The notes under the pieces were generated by a model, which ran no database searches, was not told the DNA's origin, and saw nothing but the letters and a program-made list of their open reading frames with translations. Positions 25,301 through 38,533 of a stretch of DNA of 64,000 nucleotides are shown here, one piece after another. Position 1 is the stretch's first letter, and the number at the start of each line of letters is the position of its first letter. The translations under genes and the position numbers were made by a program. Origin of the DNA: Hedera helix (lineage: Eukaryota > Streptophyta > Magnoliopsida > Apiales > Araliaceae); the NCBI GenBank assembly GCA_947179155.2, contig OX359265.1:60173754-60237753 (forward strand), in the 5' to 3' direction.

Positions 25301-25660
25301 ATAAAACAACTCTGGTCAAATCTTGAGTCCAGAACAAGTTTTGGGTCAAATTCCAAGTCCGAATCGAATCAAATCCATCCAAATAAGGTACTATTGTTAA
25401 TAATTTAATTTATTATATAAAGATAAATTATGGGATAATACTAGCAAACACGAACTTTCGATAGTTGAGTCTGATACTATATAAAACAACTTGGTCAAAT
25501 CTCAAGTCCAGAACAAATCTTGGGTCAGCAAGGCCTTAAACCACTAGTCCAATAGTATCTTCTTGAGTCATCCTAGCCTATCACAGGCTCACCGAAAAAG
25601 TCATTACTGAATGTACTATTATTAGTAACTTAATTTTTATATACAGACAAATTATTCCTA
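25301..25660. repeat. Diverged tandem direct repeat, period about 180 bp
   Basis: ATAAAACAACTCTGGTCAAA at 25301 recurs at 25481 as ATAAAACAACTTGGTCAAAT. The following AAATCTTGAGTCCAGAACAA and the GTACTATT-TAATAATTTAAT blocks recur as well. It belongs to the older repeat in which the solo LTR sits. Confidence 0.6.
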
Positions 25661-25933
25661 CATGTTTCGATATGAGACTGGAATATCACACTAGTGAATT
25701 ATAAACATTTTGTTGCGAATGTAGTTAGGTTCCTGAAGTAGGCTTTTGAAGATCATCCTAGGAATTGGCAAATATTTATGATTCTAACTCCAGTAGTTTT
25801 AAGCCTGCCTAAAGAAAAGGAAAAATGAAACTCGAGTTTGGAGGGAAAATAACTATAACTAAGGTTTTCAAATACAGATGATCCTGTGCTTTTATAATGT
25901 TTTAGAGTTTAGGTTTATGCTCTCTTTAAACAC

Positions 25934-27183
25934 TCAAAGATTGCGGTAATCCTGTAGCAATTGTGCATACAGAATCTTATTCCATGTATCAGGAACTCCT
26001 GGTAAACACTAGTGAATACAGTCAGCACAAGTTTTTGGATTTGATCTTTGTTCTCTAGTCAAGAGCTTGCCTTTACGCTCACCATAAATTGATGTATGGC
26101 CATCTTTCCGAAACTCTGGCAATTGGGTAATGTTTAACAATCTTACATTAACTTTTAACTACCCCAACACATCTTTGATCATTCCCATGATATCTAAATT
26201 TGAACCAGTTCCCCAGTATAGCCTTTTGTATTAGATGTGTCTCATTGAAGCAGTTCATATTGCTTCCAGCATTCCATTCCCAGCTCATGTGAAGGAAAAT
26301 TTATCTTCACCTTATAAAATTTTTTATGGCAGTTGTAACATAGGTCTTGTATTTTAGAACCATAATTCTTTGTTCAAATACTGACCACAAATGTGTTGGG
26401 GACATACTCACGAAAAAGGCTTTTTAAGCATTAGGGTTGATACTGGTTTTTATCCAATTGGCCCAAGTTTCCAGTGCCAATCTGTATGCGGTAGTTACAT
26501 TATATTCTTTGAGAGATGAAGGAGATCCATATCTGTAGTAAAAAAAAATCCAAGGGAAAATAGAACTTAGGTGTCTAATTATAAATCACTGAATAAAATT
26601 CATAGGTTTGATCATAATATTTTTGATTTTTTTTTTTGAATTAGTAGAAAAGAATTGAGACTCACATCGCGTTGATCCAAGATTTATACATCCACCATAC
26701 ATAGCTCTCAAAAACCAGAATATTGACCCTTTCCCACTGTTTGCTGTGATTAGATATGGAGTCAAGTTTGACAAATCGTCTTAGCACAGTATGATTTATC
26801 GCGTGATTTAAGTTAGACTCTACCATGAAAGGAGACCAGTAATACTCAATTGATGCATTGTAGTCCTGAATAAAAACACCCCTTAACTTCAGTTAAATTT
26901 GATATTTTCCAGAAACAATTTCAATTCTTAATGCTACGAGATTGAAAGTATTGGTGCCAATTTACTTATTCTATAATCGAAGCCCAACTGAATGGCAAAC
27001 ACAATACCTCAGCTCTAAAAATCTTCCCTGGAGGTATCTTTTGAAGAGACTTCTTTCCATCTAGAATTATAGAGTGTGTACCAAACAGACCAGTGACTCA
27101 AACATTCCCCTCTGTATCGAGTCTCCCACAAACATCAGCCTTTTGTCCCTCAAAATCTCCAACAACTTCAAAGCATTAAACTT
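25934..27183 (-). pseudogene. Trichome-birefringence-like (TBL28/30-type) xylan O-acetyltransferase pseudogene
   Basis: The remaining exons on the minus strand are 27183-27008, 26865-26666, 26532 to about 26380, and 26283-25934. They read the PMR5/TBL domain: LRDKRLMFVGDSIQRGMFES (GDS motif), then DYNASIEYYWSPFMVES, LVFESYVWWMYKSWINA, EYNVTTAYRLALETWANW and FFVSMSPTHLWS, and finally DGHTSIYGERKGKLLTREQR up to LLQDYRNL and a TGA at 25934. Such Golgi enzymes acetylate cell-wall polysaccharides, and the GDS and DxxH motifs form the active site. This copy is dead. There is a frameshift with stops near 27061-27075, an in-frame TAG at 26159-26161 and another TAG at 26009-26011 that replaces the Trp of the DCxHWCLPG motif. 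Further damage lies near 26380-26440, and everything N-terminal of the GDS exon is missing. Confidence 0.85.
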
Positions 27184-27197
27184 TTGGGGGGGGGGGG
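27184..27197 (+). repeat. Poly-G tract at the truncated end of the TBL pseudogene
   Basis: About 13 guanines sit exactly where similarity to TBL proteins stops on its 5' side. Confidence 0.7.
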
Positions 27198-27480
27198 CTT
27201 TTGTTATATCCTAAAAAATTATTTTAACTATAAGAAGAACAAGATATATGATAGTTGATGTTTTGTTTTTGCGCTCATTGTTTGAACAAATATTGTGTTT
27301 TAAGCATATGAGCAGGTACGTGTCATATGCATGTAACTACCGGTTGGTGAGATCAAGTATTGTGTTATATGATGCCAATATCGGTGTTTCTAATATAGTA
27401 ATCTTCAATGGGATTTTGTCAGATGTAGTATCAAGAGGGAGCAAATTATCAATTTATATAAAAAAATTCAATTGAATATA

Positions 27481-27725
27481 CTCCTCCCGTTCCGAATTAC
27501 AAGATTAGTATTAATTTTTTAAAAGTTAATTTAAAATATTTTTAAATTTAAAATTGACATAATATATTTAAATTTGAGAAATAATAAATCTTATAATACT
27601 TTTTAAAAAATTTATAATATTTATAATTGTATCGTCATAAATTAACATTAATTTAAAATTTAAAAATATTTAAAAATAATTTAAATTTTTTTTAATAATG
27701 ATATTATAATTTGAGAACGAGGAAG
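27481..27725. mobile_element. Stowaway-type MITE, degenerate
   Basis: The left end CTCCTCCCGTTCCGAATTAC pairs with the complement of the right end, CTTCCTCGTTCTCAAATTAT. TA flanks the element at 27479-27480 and 27726-27727. The inner part is a long A/T-rich partial palindrome. It is about 245 bp with no coding capacity. Confidence 0.7.
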
Positions 27726-28912
27726 TATTAACTATTTCACATTTGAAAGTGACAGCTCCATTCAAGTGAACATGATTGGAGATCAACCAGAGTTGCGTAG
27801 AATGGAATGCTGGATTGCTTCGAGTTTTAGTTTGAAACTTAACGAGGTTCAAACTTAAAATAATACTCTTGTTTATGGAAAAAAAACAATATTATTCCTA
27901 TGCATAAAACAAATGCATAAGTCGAATAATACTCTTGTTATTGCCAAAAATAAAAATAAAATAATACTCGTTTATGGAAGAAGAGAGTACATGAACTTTA
28001 ATTGGTCTCAATTTTTATTAGTATTATTTCATAATATGTATAACATGAGCCTAACAAACGAATAATTATTTAGTTATCCCAAGACACCTGTCACGTGGTG
28101 TTTTATATTATTTACGTGTTATTATTTTAACACATAAAATGAATCATTTAGTGCGAACCATCATGTAATAGATGTTCCAAGAGTATTTAATAATTTTTTT
28201 TAACAAACTGATGTGATATCCTATCACTTGCTCTCCACATTTTTCTACTCGGCCTAAAAAAAAATGAAAAAACTAAAAAAGAAAGCTCCTTCGTTTCATT
28301 ATAAAAATCTATTTGCAATTTTTTTTTTCAAAGTAAGATTCCTAATTTTATTAATAATATAGTATAATAACACAATTTTTTTTCAAGTAAATGACTAAAA
28401 TTCTATCATCATGCCACTATTATTAAACATGAAAGGATATATATTTTTAAGATATATTAAATTTAAAAAAGAAACTCTTATTGTAGATTATACATATTTA
28501 TAGGCACTATATTACAAATTTTCAACGCTAATTATTTTGTATAATACTAATTATTATTATATATATAAATGGTGACTAGAAAAAAAGATTAAAAACTCAC
28601 CCATCAAATATGCCGAAAAAAGAAGTCTTACCCAATGTTTCTGAGTTTTAAAACAAGATTTTTCTTTGTGAAAAACTTGAAATAGGATAGAAAAGAAAAG
28701 AATAAAAGTTTATTATTTTTATCGTCGTAATTGATTAATTTTTTTAAAAAAGTGGCAAAAACTTTTATGTCTTTTTTTTTTCAGTTCATTAAAATTAGGC
28801 AGGTTGAAGAAAGATATTAGAAGGCCGAACTCAGCAACTTTTATAGTTTTCTTTTAATTGAAGCAAACACAGAACTTACCCTTCACATTTATTGGTTATA
28901 AAACTTACAATA
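27726..28912. other. Intergenic, upstream of IPT9
   Basis: A/T-rich DNA holding the presumed IPT9 promoter. I see no convincing TATA box close to 28850 and no other genes. Confidence 0.5.
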
Positions 28913-31900
28913 ATGATAATGATGGTAAGCGGACTCGGCGGCATCCGCGCTTGTTGCCTTCGTCTTCCCCAAACGGTGGATACTCCTCTCATCAGACACT
29001 TCGTGCTCTCCTTCCACCGCCGGCGACGTCTATTCTCCACCACATGCGGTGCCTCCGCGGCAGCGAATAGAAAGAAGCAGAAAGTCATCGTTATATCCGG
29101 GCCCACCGGTGCCGGCAAAAGCAGACTTGCATTAGAACTCGCAAAGAAGCTTAACGGTGAAATCATCAGTGCCGACTCTGTCCAGGTTACCTTCGTTAAC
29201 TTCTGTTTCTGTTTGCTTGCCTAGTACAGTGAACTTAAAGGAATTGAAGTAAATTATTTCATTCGTGAAACATTAATAACGTTAGTTTTAGTTTAATGGA
29301 AACATGAACCTGTTAATATGAGAATCTGAAATTGCATTGACTGATTGTGATATATGACCAGGCCTGAATTTATTTAATTGATGGACAAAAGGGAAAACAG
29401 TAGAGAAAATTACACAAAACTAAATTGGTTGAATTCAGAATCCGAGGTTATTGTTTTGGCCTTTTATTGTTAGTTAGCTCATTCTGACTAGTTTTACAGG
29501 TATATCAAGGCCTTGATGTTGGATCAGCGAAGCCTTCTTTGAGTGAAAGGAAGGTATTTTATACTACTGTTGCCTCTAATTGCAGGTTTCTTACATCAAA
29601 TAGTTTAATGCTACATAACAATTTGACCTAATGTGAACAATTTGATTGTTACTGCATGGTATGAAATTATTGATCCAGAAGTAAGAAAACATTTGGTTGG
29701 AACTTGTAGTTCTTTCTTTCCCATTATTGTCTTCTGAGTGAGCATAGAAGTGCTTAGTTAATGGGTTCTATTGTTGTTGAATTGATCAATTGTATTGTAA
29801 AGCATCACCAACTTAAAATGCCTTCTAATGAAGATATAAATAGTGCTAATTCTTCCTACATATCAGAATTTATAGAGATTGTTTGCTCCAAAGTCCAAAT
29901 TGTGCTTATGTTCAAGAGTGAGTCCTGAACGTTATCGTAGAGCAGTATTAAATCATCATAGTAGGGCAGTTATGACTCGTGAGAATGTTATCAGCTGAAC
30001 ACGCTCATGAAAATGTTTTTTAGCATTTTATCATCATAAAATGAATTATGTTACTGCCTAAATTATCTTTGTTCTTATTCTGCAACTGAAGTTTGACCAG
30101 CCACTGTGTTTAGTTTGTTATCTAAATTTTATTTATGAAATCACCCTTCTTCTTTTTGCTTTTTTTTTTTCCCCACAGGAAGTGCCACATCATCTGGTTG
30201 ACATATTGCACCCATCTGAAGGTATATTGTTTGCTTGAGCAGAATATAGGCTTTTATTTTCTCTCTGTCTCCCTCCCTCCCTCTCTCTTTCCCTGTTTCC
30301 TCTTTTTTACTGTGTTTTTGATTGTCACAATTCTAATTTTTTCAACTGTCATTTTGGTAGAATTTGTCAATCTATTGAGGCACACTGGGAGAACCATGCT
30401 CCGATGATATTGGGATATATGTACTAGTATGTAACTTATAAGTTGTCAATAAAAATAGTAATGATACTATTGAATGTAAAAACTGAAGGACCCACTAGAA
30501 ATAATTTGTTCAAGCAACAAAACAGACTCAGGCCTTAGGGTATATTCTAATAATAAGGGCCAATTACACACTATGCATATAATAGCTAAATAAATAAATA
30601 GTTTTAGTTCTTGCAAGGGTTATTTGTGAAGAGTAATGTAAATGTGGGGCTGAATCCATACCTTTTCTATTTTTTGTTGATAAGCCATATTATTCATCTC
30701 TCTTTGTGAATTCTTTTTTTACATGGATGTGGTCCTATAATCCTATATATCATCCAATATCATATGAGGACAAGGAAATCTGTACAACCATGGTTAAACA
30801 CTGGAACCAGAAAAACTTGATAGCTCTACAAATTTTCCTGCTTACCATCCGTTTAGGTATTTAAATAATTTTGACATCTCTCACGGTTATGCAAAGCTAC
30901 ACATCATGTGTCCATTCATCAATATAGCGATGTGATTTATTCTCTGATTTATGCCATATTTGTTTCGCTCATACAATTTTTCGTATGTTTCAAATATTGA
31001 CGCTTGGTTATTCATTTTGTGAGTGTGCAAATCATATGTATTTAATACAATCTAGGAAGGAATTGAAATGCGTCATCAACTTTTCACAACTAAATTTGAT
31101 ATAGTTTAGCTGTCAGTTTGGATCTATTCATATTCATAAACTCAATATATATTGTCAAGTTAGAAGTTGTTACTAATTTTGGAGCACATCTCTTATTCCT
31201 GATTTTAAAAGTTAAGTAAATCTCCAAGCTTCCTAGGCATAACATAGCTTTGTTTCCCACTTCTCTTTGTTGGTAGGCTCCATCTTGTGTTATTTGCCTA
31301 CATTTGTATTTATGTATTATTCTTTTGCAATAACATATTCAGAATTCCATCAGTATACTGGTTGGAAAGGGCACAATGAACAGCTCAGGTTTGGGCTTGT
31401 GAAAGGATACAAATAATCACTCTCACAATATAACTTAAGCTGCAGTTGATAGTTTTTTATTAAAGCTTCTTGATTATCGTTCTTGATTCATATATGTTTT
31501 TTGGATTTGAATGATTGTGCTGTTATTTTTTAGAGTTTTCAATTCTTATGTGGAACCTAATATTCTGTAAACAATCAGAGTACTCCGTTGGGCAATTTTT
31601 CGAGGAAGCAAGGCAGGCCACAGGAGACATTCTTAACAGTGGCCGTGTTCCAATAGTCACTGGCGGAACTGGATTGTACTTAAGATGGTTAGTCTCCTTG
31701 TTTCTTTACTGTAAATATGCTTTGCTAGTTTATTAATTTCTTCTTCAAACTAGGAAAGATGAGAAAAGTTGTAAGTCTCTTCGGCACTCGATGCCTCTGC
31801 CTTACCTTTTTCTCAACTAAAGGAAAGAGTGAGAGCTTCGTATAGATGACTCCGGTAGGCTAGGACTCAATTGCTTGGGTGCCAAATTACTCTTGTTCAC

Positions 31901-34900
31901 CTAAAGATCATGTGAAGCTCCTACCTATGTGTGGTCAAATTTCTGTGAATGCCCTATGGTTGTTGCCATGATATTTTCCTAAAAACTTTAATTGACCTAT
32001 ATGACTAAAGTTAACTTGGGCTTTGTCGATATAAATTCTTATAGAGACTAGATACAAACTTTCTTTTGTTTATCAAAAGTAAAGAAATAAAATTTGTTAT
32101 GGGTAAGTTGTTTTACAGGTAATAAGATGATCTTTTCTATGTTTAACGGAAAGCCAACTGGCATTGCACATAAAGGCCATTTTTCCTTTTTTAATTTTCT
32201 AGGTTCATATATGGGAAGCCAGATGTTCCAAAAGCCTCTCGAGAGATTGCTGCTGAAGTGTATTCAGAAATTGCAGATTTACAAAGAGACGGTGATTGGG
32301 ATGCTGCCGTGCAGTTGGTTGTTAAAGCAGGTGATCCAAGTGCCCGATCTTTGGCCACAAATGATTGGTATCGCATACGTCGCAGACTTGAAATCATCAA
32401 GGTAAATTTTGATATTCTATACCTGTTTTCTAGACTCAAACACCATCTAATTTCCAATCCGTACATGTTGCTTTGTTACTTTTTTTCCTTTTCAAATATT
32501 AATAATTAATTAATTGATTAATTAATATATAGCTTTTGTGCCCTGTTTTTATTTCTTCTATGATTCAATTTGTCTATGCTTAGCTGTTGTCTTCTATTAA
32601 GGCCCTTGACAAACTGTTTCCGTTACAAGGACACGTTATTGACTGGAATCTATTTAGTTTTCTTACTGTATTGGGAAGAAGCTCTAGAAATGGGTACAAG
32701 TTGGTGCTTTGATCAGCTAATGAATAACTTTTTGCAGTCTAGTGGACTGCCATCATCAGCTTTTCAAGTACCCTACGATTCTTTTAGGGAACAGCTTCAT
32801 TCACCTGTTGTAGACTACTCCCTCGACATCAGCTCTTCTAATAATGGACTCCAGGAGAGTAAACCAAAAGATTTGGACTATGATTTCTGTTGTTTTTTCC
32901 TGTCAAGCCAAAGACTGGATCTCTATAGGTCAATTGATTTCCGTTGTGAAGATATGATTTCAGGTGAACATGGCACCTTATATATTAATTTCTCCCCCCT
33001 GGAAATCTAAAATATCTTGAATGAGTTACTTCATGCTTGCATCATTGTTCACCAACGGTTCCATGCCCGATTTTCACCACTAGTTTTGGCGTAATCACGA
33101 CACATACTTCTTTAAAGTGAATGCTCACTTCACTCGTAGTTCATTTGAATCTTATTTCTATGCTGCTTAAAAGATGACACACAGGCCTCATTATCAAGTT
33201 CATGCTCGTCACAACTATTCATTATATCGCTAGCTTCCCAATTAATTAGTTTAGAATAGAACCATGTTCTAAGAACACTCAATTGGATTATACTTGTGGA
33301 GTCAGAATTCTTTCTTGTTTTCTACTAAATCTTCAAAATTTTAAGTTTTTTCTAATTCTATCAGCAGGTCGGATTTTGATCAAGAAAGTAGTAATTTTCT
33401 CTTTCATTCCAAAATCAGAATCAGTAATTTTGATAATAAGTTGCAGCTTTGTAGGTTTTGGTTTAGTTCTAGCCTAGTCACCCAGTTCTTTAAATTGAGC
33501 TTACTTGTTTCTGTATATTTTTTTTTGTTACAACTTGTATCTGTATATGGTATGCTACGATATGTCCATATCAGATGGTTTTGATACTGAAGCATAGGTG
33601 CTTGATGCATATCACCACTTTGAAATTCTCATCTTCAGTTTTGGCATAAGCCGCATAAAATGTGATTCTTGAAGTTTTGCATCTAATTGGATTTTTTCTC
33701 ATTCTGGCTTTGGACTGTATAAACTTGTGTATATGTATGATTTTGACTTTGCACAGTAATTTCTTTACTGTAGGAAGTGATGGAATTTTGTCAGAGGCAA
33801 GATGGCTCCTCGATATTGGTCTGCAGCCAAATTCAAATTCTGCTACTCGAGCAATTGGTTACAGACAAGTATGTCCTTGGTCTTCTGCATATCATATATC
33901 CTTTCATAAGTTTGCGAACTGTGTTTGTTTGTTTACTTTGTTCCTTTATATCTGGAACAGGGTTATTATACAAACTTCAAGGTTCAAACATATGAAATGC
34001 ATAGCATCACTAACTTCTTATTAGTTGTGGTATTAAGATGTTATCTTTCTCTTTTTGGGGCTACTTTGCGGCGATGAAATTGTAAATTGATTGAAGCATT
34101 AAAGTCAAAAATTCCGTTAACTTTCTTAATGATCAAGCTACCACTAAAGATTAAAGTATCTGGCTTTGAAATTTCTTTGAGGTCTAGTATTTGAATCTAT
34201 CAACAAATTCTTCTAGCAGGACCATTATTCTGCTCATTCTGATGAGGTATATGGGATAACCTTGTGCACACTTAGTGTTTTTGGTCATTATCAAAACACT
34301 GAGGCAAAGATGCACAAGCCAGATAATCCGATGATATCGTTGCAAGGGATTTACATTGGTTGCCAAGAAATTGTTTCAAGTATATGATATGTGGTAAAGA
34401 AGGAGATAAATATTAGATATGAGAGCCATTTGTGAGAATGTGAGAGACATTCGTCTTACAGGTTAGGAATAAACTGACTTGAGGTGACATATTAAAGAAT
34501 GCATTATATGGAATTTAAATAAGGTTATAGACTGAGTGAGCTGTTTTGGTTCCAATGCTTGTTATATTTGATTTTTTTTTATAAAAAAACTTCGTATGAA
34601 GACGTACCATGGAACCCTTAAGAGAGTGTTACAATATCCATTTTTGTTTTTTTTTTGGGTGCCACTTGCCAGTATCCTTTTGTCCAAAAACATAGCAAAA
34701 GTATACCTTTCTTCCTTTGATCAGTTCAAAAGTCTGGGTTTGTCATTGTTCTTTCAAACTTATTGTATCCTATCATATTTAGATAGAATCTAGGAAAATT
34801 AGGTTTTAACTACTTATGGGACATTGGAGATTCGTTCAAGCGATAGATAAATGCCAGTAATTAATTGCTTATAGTTATGAATCTGCTTTTGTTGTTAATA

Positions 34901-37416
34901 TTTATGAATCCGCTATTGTTGCTGAATGTTTTTTTCCCCACACAATTTGAATTATTTGACATATTCGTCTTTATCTAAATTCTGGACTGTTGTTTCTTAT
35001 GATCAAGTAACGTTCATTTCCTTATATCATGCAGGCTATGGAATACCTTTTGAAAATTAGAGAACAAGGGGGGAGTTCGACAGGAGACTTTTTTGCTTTC
35101 TTATCTGGATTTCAGAAAGCATCTAGGTAATTTTTTTCCCTCCTTATTTCATACTACCTCTGTTCCACAAAAAGAGTTCCATTATCGAAATTTGCAAATA
35201 ATATCTTAAGGATATGTTTTGTTCCATGTATACCCCTAAAAGTAATAAGTTGTTAGTTTAGTAGTGAAAATTTGATAATGATATTATGATGACAAACTTG
35301 AGGATATTGTGTCATTTTATACTACTATTACTAAAAAGCACACTCCTTTTTGTGGAACAAAAAATATTGACAAATGGAACTCTTTTGAGGAATGGAGGTT
35401 ACAATGTACACCAAATGAATGCTTTAGTCGTGCCGCTAAATGCTTCTCTCATTTAACCTGAAGCTGGCTGGCATGGAGATGCATGAAAGCCTGTCAACAG
35501 ATGTCTGAAGCTTTTAATTGTAGGCGATCATAGAATAGCTATAACTTTCTGCTCCTCAAGTTAGTATATGTATTACATAAACCCAACTTGCTCTTCTTGC
35601 TCCAAGTGCATTGGCATTAACTGCCATTTCAAAGCATATGCTCTTAATTTATGACTATTTATTATCTCCACAAAATTAGTGCTCATGCTTCCATGAATTC
35701 TGCATCTAAAGTTCGTAATTTGACATGATCTCTTGGGGCTATCCCACCTCGAGACCATAGAGTCTCTTATGTAAGGGTAAACTTTACAAATTTGCCATGT
35801 CTCTGGACCATTCTTCTCAAAGAGAAAGGGATGGAGTGCTTATACTTTCAGAAACAATTAATTCTGCATGATTTTATCTGTGTTATTTAAGATATTTTAC
35901 TTATTAACCAACTGTGCTAAATGATAAAATGATAAAATGATAGGATTTTTTGTGGGAGACTGTCAGTGTAATTATGTTATCTCGAGGGTATTGTTTTCTG
36001 TTATTTACAAATTAGGAGCCAAGATTGGAATTCTGTATCAATTATCCTAATCCTTGAGAAGAAGTTCAATCTCCAGCAGAAATTTCATTTCAACATATTC
36101 AGTTGTGTTTGGGATCCTAAGTCTATAAGGATCTTTTGGAAGTCTGGAGTTTCGAGAGTGACCTACTTTAGCTATCAATATTTCGATTTATGCATAGTTT
36201 GGAATTCAGCAGCTTCTATGTGTTTTATTATATATATCTGTCTAATATAATCATAATGATCTTCGCTGTCAAATTAATCCAGCAATATTTATCAGGAATT
36301 TTGCAAAACGACAAATGACATGGTTTCGTAATGAACAAATTTATCAGTGGATTGATGCTTCCAGACCCTTGGTATGTCATTTCTGTTTCTTTAGGTCGAC
36401 AAGTTTATTTGGCTAAGCAGATCTTTGCTACCTATTTTCCAGTTAACATTGATTTTAAGACACTTGACATGTATTTGAATGCATACTTAATTACTTGGAC
36501 TCATTAGCTTGATGTTACTACTGTCAATGCATTTTGAGAAAAGCTCTTCAGCATTTTAAAAACTTAATGTGTCTGATTATTCTCAATGTTTGGAGTCTTT
36601 GCTTTTATCTGTCTAATCCCGTTTGCAATTCCTTGATAATCTTAGTCTCAGATTCTCCTAAAATTTTGTATTGTTTGGCATTTAATGCAATAATGTACAG
36701 TTTTTCTTATTGTTCTATCTGGGACTCAGTTTATGTTGATTTCAACTCTAATTTCAAAAGAACGCTTGTGACCTGAAACTTCCTTATCAACTGTTTGGTT
36801 CTGATATTAAAAGCTGCTTGTGAAGTTACAAGTAGTCAGTCAACCAGGAAATACCATTTCTTTTTGCTTGGTCCAGCATGCAAGAATTCAAGTAGTTCTA
36901 AGAAAAATCAGAACTCATTAAGAGAGTAAATATGCTAGCAACTTATGGAATCTGATGCAAACACTTGGGAGTTGGTATCATATGTTAAACAAAATTACTT
37001 ATTCACTTCTCGCTATTGACAAGCGAGACATTTTCATTTTATTTGTTTGGGCGTTTACACATCTTCGCATTTTCACATCCTTGTGCTAACCTTTGAGCCA
37101 TACATGTTTCCAGGACAAGGTGCTCAGCTTCATATATGATGCATATCATGACCAATCTGGGAATTTGAAAGTTCCTGAATCACTTAAAATGAAGAAAGAT
37201 GTATCAAACCATCGAGAAATTTTAGAACTAAAGGGTTACCGTACTAAAAATAGGTATACTTCTAAGAATACTGAAACGTGTGGTTTTTATCATTTATCTC
37301 ATCTATATTAACTAAATCTTTGCATGTGCAGGCAATTCATCAGGCGTGAAGATTGCTCAGATATTCTAGAATGGATAAGGGAAATGCAGAGACAAATTGC
37401 TGAATCTATTTGTTAA
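28913..37416 (+). CDS. IPT9: tRNA dimethylallyltransferase 9 (adenylate/tRNA isopentenyltransferase)
   Basis: Eleven exons: 28913-29185, 29500-29553, 30179-30221, 31579-31687, 32203-32401, 32738-32963, 33774-33868, 35035-35126, 36296-36371, 37114-37253 and 37332-37416. All are GT-AG and in phase, giving 463 aa, the length I recall for Arabidopsis IPT9. The enzyme moves a dimethylallyl group from DMAPP to A37 of tRNAs; turnover of these tRNAs yields cis-zeatin cytokinins. Visible motifs are the P-loop GPTGAGKS (63-70), GEIISADSVQVYQGLDVGSA, VPHHLVDILHP, PIVTGGTGLYLRW (148-160), and TRAIGYRQ with the KRQMTWFRNE block near the C-terminus. There is no C2H2 zinc finger, as in the bacterial-like IPT9 type. 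Residues 1-55 are basic and rich in Ser/Thr (RHFVLSFHRRRRLFSTTCGA), so an organelle-targeting extension is possible. ATGs at 28913, 28919 and 28922 are all usable; the first was chosen. Confidence 0.93.
35154..35399. mobile_element. Stowaway-type MITE inside an IPT9 intron
   Basis: The left end CTACCTCTGTTCCACAAAAA pairs with the complement of the right end (ACCTCCATTCCTCAAAAG). Both continue into GAGTTCCATT. The element is flanked by TA (35152-35153 and 35400-35401). It sits 27 bp past the donor of the intron between exons 8 and 9. Confidence 0.8.
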
Positions 37417-37944
37417 GTAACATTGTTTGGGCTTTGATTGTTATCTCTCTCAATCGGTATATCTAAAAGTTTGTTGATCCTTGAAAGGTTTGCTCTGATT
37501 TGTTGTTTTACAAGTTATGTTCTTTATTGCAACAATAACCTTGAAATGAGGCCTTGGCTTTTTTTTTTTGTGCAGTGAAGTTGAGGAACTCCATTAGCGG
37601 GATATTTTTTTGAGCATATTCATCGTTTGGTCTGAGCATTTCAGGTATTGCACGCTTACGGTGTTTTATAAGTACATCTTTCGGGGGGGGGAAGCTGGGG
37701 CTGAAGGGGAAGGGGCATTACAATTTCTAGACAAGTCTATAGTTCAGAGTCATTTACTAAAAGGAAACAATGTTCTCAAATTTTTATTTGTATTGTTTTG
37801 TGACCCAACACAGAGGCGACTGTAAAAAGTAAAAGCAGTACTTTATATTTGCTTTTTGTCATCGGGGAGGGCATTTGAATCTCTTATTTACTATTTCCGG
37901 ACAAAGTCAAAAGCCTACCTATGACAAAGTAAGCACCAAGCAGA

Positions 37945-38148
37945 CTACGGAAAAATATGGTGATATTTCATATTAGAAGAGGTGCTAATCGGTACTTGAT
38001 TATCAAATGCAAGAAAAATGTATGCGTAAGCTGAACAGGTGATACAAAAAATAGTGCACAATGCAAACAAAATTTTTGTAGTGGTGCTTACTGCTGTGCT
38101 TAGTAATATTTGTTTATTTCCTTTTTGTTTTTCTTTTCCTTTAGCCAT
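37945..38148 (-). CDS. Possible small membrane protein ORF (unproven)
   Basis: A 67-codon frame starts at a real ATG in a good plant context (AAGGATGGCT). It has a lysine-rich start (MAKGKEKQKGNK) and one long hydrophobic segment at about residues 24-48 (ILFALCTIFCITCSAYAYIF). I know no family for it and see no promoter. It may be chance. Confidence 0.18.
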   Translation of the reverse strand: MAKGKEKQKGNKQILLSTAVSTTTKILFALCTIFCITCSAYAYIFLAFDNQVPISTSSNMKYHHIFP

Positions 38149-38480
38149 CCTTGTCTGTGGGATTAGCGAGTGTCATAATAAATGAAGTAATTTTTTCGTC
38201 CTATATTGTAATCATTTCAATATTCGTGGAAGCCCTTCTCAATCCAGGTGGGTGGTGGGGGGGGGGGGTCCTGAGAATCAGATGCTTTAAAAAGTAATTT
38301 CTCCTTTTTGTTTTAGTTTGTTGGTTGTTACCAAAGGTTAACAAAGAAGTCTGCAGACTCCGTTTAAGTTTTCCAAAAAATTTCATCCATTTTTCATTGT
38401 TTGTTAACTGAATGAAAAATCAGATTGAAAATAGGCTTATTAGACCCCTATGTGAAGCATGTGAAGGTAGCAGCAATTTG

Positions 38481-38483
<3 letters not shown>

Positions 38484-38526
<43 letters not shown>
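38484..38526. repeat. (CT)n microsatellite
   Basis: About 21 uninterrupted CT units. Confidence 0.9.
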
Positions 38527-38533
<7 letters not shown>

